A stretch of 6,403 nucleotides of DNA from NCBI GenBank assembly GCA_026417675.1, contig JAOACV010000142.1, positions 1-6,403 on the forward strand, written 5' to 3'. Of the stretch, positions 1 to 5,561 are shown piece by piece (the first letter of the stretch is position 1; every line of letters begins with the position of its first letter). The notes under the pieces were generated by a model that saw only the letters and a list, made by a program, of their open reading frames with translations, was not told the DNA's origin and did no database searches. This DNA comes from Verrucomicrobiia bacterium. GTDB taxonomy: Bacteria > Verrucomicrobiota > Verrucomicrobiia > CAIQCK01. The position numbers and the translations under genes are program-made.

Positions 1-812
1 GACTTGACTTGTTTCCACCAGAGCAGGCCGTATTTGTGGCAGTGCCACGTGGTGATGACGTCCTTGAGGCCGTCGCCGTCCACGTCGTAGCCGAACATCT
101 GGCAGGCCGCGTCGGCGAATTTGACCGGGTGCTCGATCCACGGCTCGCCGGGTCTGGCGTTGGCGGGCTGCTCCCACCAACCATCCTTTTCGAGAATGTC
201 CACCCGGCCGTCGCCGTTGATGTCGGCAAAGCCGATGCCGTGGGTGTATTTGTGATACTGTTTGCGTTGCGGCGTGATCGGATGGAACGTCCACAACTCG
301 CCGGGCTTGGCCGGGTCGTAGGTCAGGTAACCGAGGCACCCGTTGGCGTTGAAAACCAGTTCGGGTTTGCCGTCGCCGGTCACGTCGCCCCACATCGGCG
401 ATTCGTTGTCTATCGGCTCGAACGCGGCGTGCTCTCTCCAGTGCTGGTCTTTGCCGGCAGGATTCTCATACCAAAACCCTTTTTTGCCGGGCCAGGGCAC
501 GTAGAAGATATCGGGCCAGCCGTCGCCGTTGAAGTCGCCGGTGTAAGTCAGGAAGTTGTCGGAATACTTCTCCGGGGGAAACGTCTGCGGCGGACGCACC
601 TCGTGTTTCCTGGTGAAGTCCGGCCCCTCATACCAGAACGGCCCGTTGACCACGTCGAGCTTGCCGTCCTTGTTAAAGTCGGCGTAGTAAGCCCCCTCGC
701 AGTAAAACTGGTCGGTCAGTTGGAGTTTCTTGAACGTCGGCGTCGCGGCGTGCGCGGACATTGCCGCGCAGGCTAGGCCGACAACGACAATTGAGAAGGT
801 TTGGTTTTTCAT
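1..812 (-). CDS. Secreted FG-GAP/VCBS repeat protein (3' end outside window)
   Basis: The minus-strand frame starting at ATG 812 is open to the window edge, giving 270 codons with no stop, so the C-terminus is missing. Residues 1-23 look like a Sec signal peptide: a short basic N-terminus (MKNQ), a hydrophobic core (IVVVGLACAAM) and an AHA-A cleavage-like site. Five aspartate-rich loops of the DxDxDG(x)xD type start near residues 45 (DFNKDGKLD), 93 (DFNGDGWPD), 143 (DVTGDGKPE), 197 (DINGDGRVD) and 243 (DVDGDGLKD). Their regular 46-54 residue spacing is that of FG-GAP/VCBS repeats, which usually bind calcium and build a beta-propeller. Aromatic strands such as FWYEGPD, FWYENPAG and WWEQP follow the loops. 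The start overlaps the stop of the upstream gene as ATGA, and no clear Shine-Dalgarno site precedes it, so translation is probably coupled. An extracellular or periplasmic binding or scaffold role is likely, but the ligand is unknown. Confidence 0.9.
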   Translation of the reverse strand, partial: MKNQTFSIVVVGLACAAMSAHAATPTFKKLQLTDQFYCEGAYYADFNKDGKLDVVNGPFWYEGPDFTRKHEVRPPQTFPPEKYSDNFLTYTGDFNGDGWPDIFYVPWPGKKGFWYENPAGKDQHWREHAAFEPIDNESPMWGDVTGDGKPELVFNANGCLGYLTYDPAKPGELWTFHPITPQRKQYHKYTHGIGFADINGDGRVDILEKDGWWEQPANARPGEPWIEHPVKFADAACQMFGYDVDGDGLKDVITTWHCHKYGLLWWKQVK

Positions 813-2239
813 ATTTGTTGCGAGTGCTCTGCCTGACAACATGGTGCCATAATCGCGTCGGCCATGCCATGAATGATTTTCTTGTCCTGCGGACAAATCG
901 TGGCCAATACGCCGGCCAGCCGCGTTTCGTCGCCAACCACGAAATAATAAGGACACAGCCGCACGCGCCCGTTCATCACGCGCAGGTGGCCGGCGCCGAG
1001 GTCGGCCCATTCTGCCTCGACGACCGCGGCGCGGTGAAATCGCTGCAGGATATAAGGCGTTCGCGGAAACGCCCTCAACGCGCGATCGATAGCCGCCGCC
1101 CATTCGCTGGCCGGCACGTCGTGGCCGACTACCACGCTGCGGCTGCCCCACGCATCGGCGTGGAAACCGGATAGTTTCATGACCAGCTCGCGTTGTTTCT
1201 GCGAAAACGCCGCCATCTCGCGCCAATCGCGGATGCCCAGCTCCGGGATGACCGCGTGCGGCGGCAGCGGCGTGGGGTCGAGAATCCACGTGTAGGGAAT
1301 GACCTGCTGCAGCGCGGCGAACACGCGTTCGCCCAATTCCTGACGCCAGAAGCCCTTCAGTCCCGTGTGCCAGAAAAACGCGAAAAGCATCTTCTCTTCA
1401 AGCTGCGGTTTGAACGGCGGCGTCACCGCGATCCTGCCTGCGCCGGCTGCCTCCAACAGCGCCGGCGCATTCGGCACGTTCGGGATGTCGAACAACTCGA
1501 AGAAACGATACACGACATCGGGACGCCTCCCGTTTTCCAGTTCCAGTTGTTCGGGGCGCACGGCCTGCACATCCATGCCCTCGTCCGCCAATGTTTGCGC
1601 GAGCCACTCCATCTCCGGGCGATAAGTCTCGCTCTCCACGCTGACGAGGATCCGCGCCGACGGCGTTGGGACGTCGCTGCATTCGCAAAGAATCTGCGCG
1701 AACCCATCCCTCATACCGCGCGATCCGCCGATGATGTTGTCACCCAGGGCGGCGTAGGTTTGGTTGAGCCATGCCGTTAGACCAATGCCGCCGGGGACGG
1801 AATCGAGTTCTGTGATCGTGAAGGCCACGCCGCTGCCTTCGTTCTCTTGAAGCAAAATGTCGGGCCGAATCACGCGCGGCAGCGCGCTCCTGAATCGGCT
1901 CAGGCGCGACGCCTCAATCAGCGCCGCAGGTTTTCCCGCGTCGAGGTAGTCGGCGATCCAGCGCGGCAGCGTGCCGCGGACGCTGAAACGGTAAAGGAGA
2001 TTGCACGCGCGATAAAACGCCGCCAGTTGCGGACCGAGTTCTTCCAGCCGCTTGACCAAGTCCGCCGCCAGCGGAAGCGGCCGGGGCGCCACACGCCACT
2101 CCGTTCCGGCAAAAAGACCGCGCTTGGGCATGGCCGCCGCGACGGCGCGGGCGCGCTCGAGCGCGTTCTTCGGCGAGGAGGTCAGGGCCGGTTGCATCGG
2201 CGCCCCCGGAATCACGCCGTGCAGACTCTTGACGCACAT
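809..2239 (-). CDS. Uncharacterised protein resembling circularly permuted ATP-grasp ligases
   Basis: This frame encodes 476 residues with coding-like composition throughout. I cannot name the family. Several blocks resemble circularly permuted ATP-grasp proteins (glutathionylspermidine synthase or DUF404/DUF407 type). One is an acidic block at 126-158 (PDILLQENEGSG, then ITELDSVPGG). Another, at 239-289, has RPDVVYRFFELFDIPNVPNA followed by VTPPFKPQLEEK. A candidate nucleotide-binding block at 351-374 has ELVMKLSGFHADAWGSR, with K355 as a possible ATP-phosphate lysine. A strand at 395-411 (PYILQRFH) is like the adenine-hinge region. The C-terminus (428-466) is rich in conserved-looking residues (CPYYFVVGDETR, KKIIHGMADAIMAPC). 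No signal peptide or membrane segment is seen, so it is probably cytosolic. A peptide- or amine-ligase activity is inference from resemblance only. No Shine-Dalgarno site supports ATG 2239, which lies inside an 18-bp palindrome. ATG 2197 (residue 15), preceded by a G-rich stretch, is an equally good start. The stop overlaps the downstream FG-GAP gene by ATGA. Confidence 0.8.
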   Translation of the reverse strand: MCVKSLHGVIPGAPMQPALTSSPKNALERARAVAAAMPKRGLFAGTEWRVAPRPLPLAADLVKRLEELGPQLAAFYRACNLLYRFSVRGTLPRWIADYLDAGKPAALIEASRLSRFRSALPRVIRPDILLQENEGSGVAFTITELDSVPGGIGLTAWLNQTYAALGDNIIGGSRGMRDGFAQILCECSDVPTPSARILVSVESETYRPEMEWLAQTLADEGMDVQAVRPEQLELENGRRPDVVYRFFELFDIPNVPNAPALLEAAGAGRIAVTPPFKPQLEEKMLFAFFWHTGLKGFWRQELGERVFAALQQVIPYTWILDPTPLPPHAVIPELGIRDWREMAAFSQKQRELVMKLSGFHADAWGSRSVVVGHDVPASEWAAAIDRALRAFPRTPYILQRFHRAAVVEAEWADLGAGHLRVMNGRVRLCPYYFVVGDETRLAGVLATICPQDKKIIHGMADAIMAPCCQAEHSQQI

Positions 2240-2246
2240 GCGTCAA
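2229..2246. promoter_or_regulatory. Perfect 18-bp inverted repeat, candidate operator
   Basis: TTGACGCA-CA-TGCGTCAA consists of two perfect 8-bp arms around a 2-bp centre. It lies in the gap after proA and in front of the ATP-grasp-like gene, covering its ATG at 2239 or sitting 32 bp upstream of the alternative ATG at 2197. The compact two-fold symmetry is typical of a binding site for a dimeric regulator (TetR, GntR or LacI type sites have this form) rather than of a terminator, since a 2-base loop is poor for RNA folding. A TTGACG hexamer inside it could also act as a -35 element, but no convincing -10 follows at 15-18 bp. The regulator is unknown. Confidence 0.45.
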
Positions 2247-2327
2247 AAATCTGCACGGCCGAAAACTGCCCGCGATAACTTGAGCGTTGGCATTCCTGGT
2301 GGCCGTCTGCTTGCGATCTCATGCCGC

Positions 2328-3584
2328 TCATTCGCGCAACTGGCCGCTGCCGTGGCCGATCCACTTGTAGGTGGTCAGTTCCTCCAGACCCATCGGGCCT
2401 CGCGCGCCGACCTTGTCGGTGGAAATGCCGATTTCGGCTCCCATGCCGAACTCGCCGCCGTCGGTGAAGCGCGTGCTGGCGTTGTGATAGACTGCGGCCG
2501 CGTCCACGTCGCGCAGAAACTTGTCGGCGGTCTCCTGGTTGGCCGTGACGATGGCGTCGCTGTGGTTGGACCCGTAGGTGTTGATGTGCTCGATCGCCGC
2601 CTCCACGCCCGGCACGACGCGGACGTTCATGATCAGGTCGAGGTATTCGTTGAACCAGTCCCGCTCCGTCGCGGGCTTGGCCGTTGGCACGAGCTGGCGC
2701 GTCTTCTCATCGCCGCGCAGCTCGACCTTCATCGCCGACAACGTCCTGGCGATGCGCGGCAGAAACTGCTCCGCCACGGCCGCATCTACCAAGAGCGTCT
2801 CCATGGCGTTGCAGGTCGCGGGGCGCTGGCATTTCGCGTTGACGACGATGCGCTCGGCCATGTCGAGGTCGGCCTCGCGGTCCACATAAACATGGCAGAC
2901 CCCCTTGTAGTGTTTGCACACCGGCACGCGCGCGTTCTCCGCCACAGCGCGAATCAACGCCTCGCCGCCGCGCGGAATCACGAGATCCACCAGGCCGACC
3001 ATCTGCACCAGTTCGCGGACGGCCTCGCGGTCGGTGGTCTGCACGACCTGCACGGCGTTGGCCGGCAGACCCGCGCGCGCGCCCGCCTCCAGCATCACTT
3101 GCGCGATGGCGCGGTTGGAGTGGATCGCCTCCTTACCCCCGCGCAGGATGACGGCGTTGCCGGCTTTCAGACACAAGCCGGACGCATCGGCCGTGACGTT
3201 GGGGCGCGACTCGTAAATGATCACGATGACGCCGATCGGGACGCTGACCTTGCGCAAACGCAGGCCGTTCGGCCGCACGCGTTCGTCCAACACGCGGCCC
3301 ACGGGGTCCGGCAGCGCCGCTACCTCGCGCAGTCCCTTCGCCATGTCGGCGATGCGTTTGTCGGTGAGCGCCAGACGGTCCAGCAGCGCCGCGGAAAGCC
3401 CCGCGGCGCGGCCCGCCTCCAAGTCGGCCGCGTTCGCCGCCTTGATAGGGTCAGCTTGGTGGAGAAGTCCGTCGGCCATGGCCCGCAAGCAGTCGTTTTT
3501 CTGCTGCGTGGTGAGCGCGCCCAGCGCGCGGGACGCGGCGCGCGCCTGACGGCCCAGTTGGAGCATTTCCTCTTTCAGATTCAT
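2328..3584 (-). CDS. proA: Glutamate-5-semialdehyde dehydrogenase (gamma-glutamyl phosphate reductase)
   Basis: The enzyme reduces gamma-glutamyl phosphate with NADPH to glutamate-5-semialdehyde, the second step of proline synthesis in the cytosol. The product is 418 residues from ATG 3584, the usual length for ProA. In that numbering the catalytic cysteine is C258 in the family signature KCQRPATCNAMETLLV (residues 251-266). Other hallmarks are KAGNAVILRGGKEA (140-153), VDLVIPRGGEALI (199-211), the GSNHSDAIVT block near 338-347 and the C-terminal GARGPMGLEELTTYKW (394-409). An in-frame TTG at 3596 would add MRPA and overlap the proB stop, but ATG 3584 has a GAGG site 6 bases upstream and is preferred. 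The gene follows proB with an 8-base gap, so the two are almost certainly one operon acting on a labile phosphorylated intermediate. No broken motif is seen. Confidence 0.97.
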   Translation of the reverse strand: MNLKEEMLQLGRQARAASRALGALTTQQKNDCLRAMADGLLHQADPIKAANAADLEAGRAAGLSAALLDRLALTDKRIADMAKGLREVAALPDPVGRVLDERVRPNGLRLRKVSVPIGVIVIIYESRPNVTADASGLCLKAGNAVILRGGKEAIHSNRAIAQVMLEAGARAGLPANAVQVVQTTDREAVRELVQMVGLVDLVIPRGGEALIRAVAENARVPVCKHYKGVCHVYVDREADLDMAERIVVNAKCQRPATCNAMETLLVDAAVAEQFLPRIARTLSAMKVELRGDEKTRQLVPTAKPATERDWFNEYLDLIMNVRVVPGVEAAIEHINTYGSNHSDAIVTANQETADKFLRDVDAAAVYHNASTRFTDGGEFGMGAEIGISTDKVGARGPMGLEELTTYKWIGHGSGQLRE

Positions 3585-3590
3585 TGCCGG

Positions 3591-3594
3591 CCTC
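3591..3594 (-). promoter_or_regulatory. Ribosome binding site of proA, overlapping the proB stop codon
   Basis: On the minus strand GAGG lies 6 bases before ATG 3584. The proB stop TGA (3595-3593) shares bases with it (TTGAGG). Ribosomes ending proB therefore stand on the proA initiation site, which fits translational coupling. This site decides ATG 3584 over the TTG at 3596. Confidence 0.6.
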
Positions 3595-4672
3595 AAAGTA
3601 AGACCAGATCGTTGCGATGCACAACTTCCGGCCTGGCCTTCCGGCTCGCGAGCGACGGGAGGTCCGAGGCCCCAACGCGAGCAACGCCTCGGGCAAACTC
3701 CACCCCCTCGATGTCGCGGATCGCGATCACGTCGCCAGCGGCAAACTCACCGCCCGCTTCGCGGACGCCGCCGGCCAGCAAGCTGCCACCGCGGGCCAAC
3801 GCGCGTTTGGCGCCATCGTCCACGACGACAAAAGCCTTCGGCCGGTGATAGAACGCGATCCACCGCTTGCGACCGGTCATCTTCTTCTCGTTCGCCACAA
3901 ACAAGGTGCCCACGTCTTGCGCGGCCATGACTTGTTCCAGAATGCCCGGGGTCTGGCCGTTGGCGATGACCATGTGGATGCCGGCCGCCATGACGATCTT
4001 GGCGGCTTGAATCTTGGAAATCATGCCGCCGACCGACTGCACGCTGCCCGCCCCGCCGGCCATGCGCTCAATGTGCGCGTCCAGTCGCTGAACCAGCGAG
4101 ATGCGTTCGCCCGTGCCGTCGGGCCGGCTCATCAGGCCGTCGGCGCTGGTGAGGATGATGAGCAGTTCCGCGGGCAGCAGCGTGGCCACCAGCGCCGCAA
4201 GCCGGTCGTTGTCGCCGAAGCGAATCTCGTCCACTGAGACCGTGTCATTCTCGTTGATGATTGGCACGACGCCGCGGGCCAGCAGCGTGTCAATCGTGTT
4301 CCGCGCGTTCAGGTGGCGCATGCGGTCGCTGAGGTCGGCGTGGGTCAGCAAAATCTGCCCGACGTGCAGACCATGCCGTCGGAACGCCTCGCCGTAGAGG
4401 GACATAAGTTTGCTTTGGCCGATGGCCGCGCAGGCCTGCAGTTCCGGCAAGGCACCCGGTCGTTTGCCAAGGCCCATTTCCGCCATGCCCGCGCCAATCG
4501 CGCCGGAAGTGACCACGGCCACGTCCACCGACTTCCCGCGCAGCGCCGCGATCTGGTCCGCGAGGCTGGCGACGCGCTGCGGATCAAGCGAACGCCCGGC
4601 ACCGGTCAGCACGCCGGTGCCGATCTTGACCACGACGCGTCGTGCGGAGGAAATGGCTGTTGCGCGATCCAT
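3593..4672 (-). CDS. proB: Glutamate 5-kinase with C-terminal PUA domain
   Basis: The enzyme phosphorylates L-glutamate with ATP to gamma-glutamyl phosphate, the committed and normally proline-inhibited step of proline synthesis. The product is 359 residues, near the usual 360-370 of two-domain ProB. The N-terminal amino-acid kinase domain (about 10-255) shows VVVKIGTGVL (13-22, K16), VVTSGAIGAGMAEMGLG (53-69), the glutamate-binding INENDTVSVDEIRFGDND (139-156), LTSADGL (174-180) and GGMISKIQAAKI (215-226, K220). The usual GTGGM-T-K form of that last loop reads SVGGMISK here, a small departure that keeps the glycines and lysine. A PUA domain follows from about 278 (PKAFVVVDDGAKRAL) to 355. 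ATG 4672 begins just before the first strand of the kinase fold and is the natural start, although no Shine-Dalgarno site precedes it. proA follows directly in the same direction. Confidence 0.97.
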   Translation of the reverse strand: MDRATAISSARRVVVKIGTGVLTGAGRSLDPQRVASLADQIAALRGKSVDVAVVTSGAIGAGMAEMGLGKRPGALPELQACAAIGQSKLMSLYGEAFRRHGLHVGQILLTHADLSDRMRHLNARNTIDTLLARGVVPIINENDTVSVDEIRFGDNDRLAALVATLLPAELLIILTSADGLMSRPDGTGERISLVQRLDAHIERMAGGAGSVQSVGGMISKIQAAKIVMAAGIHMVIANGQTPGILEQVMAAQDVGTLFVANEKKMTGRKRWIAFYHRPKAFVVVDDGAKRALARGGSLLAGGVREAGGEFAAGDVIAIRDIEGVEFARGVARVGASDLPSLASRKARPEVVHRNDLVLL

Positions 4673-4954
4673 AGAGGTCGCTTTTGTAGCAAAGATGGCT
4701 GCAGCTTTCCAGTTTCTCGAAAATCATCTTGCCCCTGCGATTTGCGTCAAAAGATTGTCTTACCGGAAAAGGGATCAGAGAGGGGGCAAAACGAGTCGTT
4801 GCGCCTGGCAGCTTCGACGGGCAAACGGTGGTGGGCGAGGGAAACTCAGGGGCCAAGTAACCTGGAAAACTTTTTTCCGATCTACCCGGAAGGACAGGAG
4901 CTGGTTCGGAACTTGTTGTGTTGGGCGCGGTGTGTTAGGGATGTGTGTGGCGCG
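4673..4954. other. Divergent intergenic region between proB and the GYF_2-like gene
   Basis: This 282-bp stretch is less GC-rich than its surroundings. Frames crossing it encode peptides with no recognisable family character, so I call no gene. It holds the proB promoter candidate (4723-4750) and a short AT-rich inverted repeat, GGAAAA-CTT-TTTTCC (4864-4878). No persuasive promoter was found for the plus-strand gene at 4955. The nearest purine-rich element, AGGG at 4937-4940, is 14 bases from its ATG and too far for a good ribosome binding site. No proline-responsive leader structure was recognised. Confidence 0.5.
4723..4750 (-). promoter_or_regulatory. Candidate sigma-70-type promoter of proBA
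   Basis: On the minus strand TTGACG (4750-4745) is separated by 16 bp from GATGAT (4728-4723), which matches four of six bases of the -10 consensus. It lies in the AT-richer part of the divergent intergenic region and would give a leader of roughly 45 bases before the proB ATG at 4672. The -35 matches five of six consensus bases and the -10 is weak, so this is a candidate only. Confidence 0.35.
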
Positions 4955-5467
4955 ATGGCTCCATCTGAAGAAACGAAGTTCCAGGTGCTCGATGACTCGT
5001 TGCAGAAGAGCGAGCCGTTGACGATGGAAGAGTTGGAGACGTGGGCGGCTGCGGGTCGTTTGCACCCTACCACGTGGATTTGGAACTGTGGCACCCGCAC
5101 TTGGAAGCTGGCGGGCGAGTTTCCCAAGCTGGCCCCACACATCCAGGCGGGCCCCACACCGCAGGACGGCGGCAAGTTCTGCCCGCCGATCTTCGGTCCG
5201 CTGCCGTCGCCCTCGGCGCGACACCGCTGGCAGGCAGGGCCGACTAGTCCGTTGGCGATCACAGCTTTCCTCTGCGGGATCGCCTCGCTTTGGATCGGGC
5301 CGATTGCATGGCTGGCGATCGGCCTGGGACACTTTGCGCAATGGAGGTTTCGCCACACGCCGCCGGTGGTGGGCGGGTTCACGCTGGCGCTCTACGGTTT
5401 GTGGCTGGGCTACCTGTCTGTGAGTCTGCTTCTTTTCCGTCTCTGGTTGGACCGTCCTGTTCCCTAG
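4955..5467 (+). CDS. Small membrane protein with GYF_2-like domain and DUF4190-like segments
   Basis: The product is 170 residues. Residues 8-60 resemble the bacterial GYF_2 (DUF4339) fold: FQVLDDSLQKSEPLTMEEL, then an AAAGRLHPTTWIW block (residues 31-43) and a strand with TWKLAGEFPKL (49-59). This is the family pattern of a strand, an EL-helix, a G-x-hydrophobic turn, a W-x-x-G-x-x-x-W core and a short helix. A proline- and glycine-rich linker (61-96) follows. Two hydrophobic spans come next, at about 98-126 (SPLAITAFLCGIASLWIG and onward) and 138-163 (VVGGFTLALYGLWLGYLSVS and onward), spaced as in DUF4190. The predicted form is a cytoplasmic or surface N-domain anchored by a C-terminal hairpin in the inner membrane. 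GYF_2 domains are thought to bind peptides, but the partner is unknown. ATG 4955 is chosen because the domain begins right after it. The frame stays open far upstream, but that part is not protein-like and lies antisense to proB. No functional link to the divergent proBA genes is evident. Confidence 0.75.
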   Translation: MAPSEETKFQVLDDSLQKSEPLTMEELETWAAAGRLHPTTWIWNCGTRTWKLAGEFPKLAPHIQAGPTPQDGGKFCPPIFGPLPSPSARHRWQAGPTSPLAITAFLCGIASLWIGPIAWLAIGLGHFAQWRFRHTPPVVGGFTLALYGLWLGYLSVSLLLFRLWLDRPVP

Positions 5468-5505
5468 CGTCCGGTCGCGCGGCGGCTGCGGCGCACAGTC
5501 AGACC

Positions 5506-5532
5506 GCACGCCCCACCCGTGACGAGGCGTGC
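5506..5532. terminator. Stem-loop in the convergent gap, weak terminator candidate
   Basis: GCACGCC (5506-5512) and GGCGTGC (5526-5532) are perfect 7-bp complements around a 13-base loop. The stem-loop lies between the end of the GYF_2-like gene on the plus strand and the end of the squalene synthase-like gene on the minus strand, where a shared terminator would be expected. Neither side has a run of T, so it is not a typical intrinsic terminator. In GC-rich sequence a 7-bp match can arise by chance. Confidence 0.25.
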
Positions 5533-5561
5533 CATTGATCGCTAGCTTTCCGCATCACGCG

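Noticed and set aside
9..776. A 255-codon plus-strand open frame
   Set aside because: It is the complement of the FG-GAP repeat gene. The minus-strand reading has a signal peptide and five aspartate-rich loops, and this one shows no such features.
2243..2293. A 16-codon minus-strand frame after proA (MPTLKLSRAVFGRADF), considered as a leader peptide
   Set aside because: The AGGA before its ATG is too close to act as a ribosome binding site. The peptide has no run of a regulatory amino acid and no attenuator-like hairpin pair follows.
2240..2327. Rho-independent terminator after proA
   Set aside because: No stable GC stem followed by a T-run was found. ATTTTT near 2250 is not preceded by a complementary stem, so the four minus-strand genes may be read through.
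2052..3848. A 598-codon plus-strand open frame
   Set aside because: It lies antisense to the well-supported proA and neighbouring genes. Its translation is rich in R, H, A and D with no recognisable domain, as expected for the complement of GC-rich coding sequence.
4864..4878. GGAAAA-CTT-TTTTCC, considered as a terminator or operator
   Set aside because: The 6-bp stem is mostly A-T with a 3-base loop, and it sits between divergent genes where no terminator is needed. It is probably chance in an AT-rich stretch.
4313..4954. Upstream in-frame extension of the GYF_2-like gene, and long frames on the opposite strand (for example 4775-5509)
   Set aside because: The extension runs antisense through proB and the divergent promoter region and looks non-protein-like. 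The opposite-strand frames are arginine- and proline-rich shadows.
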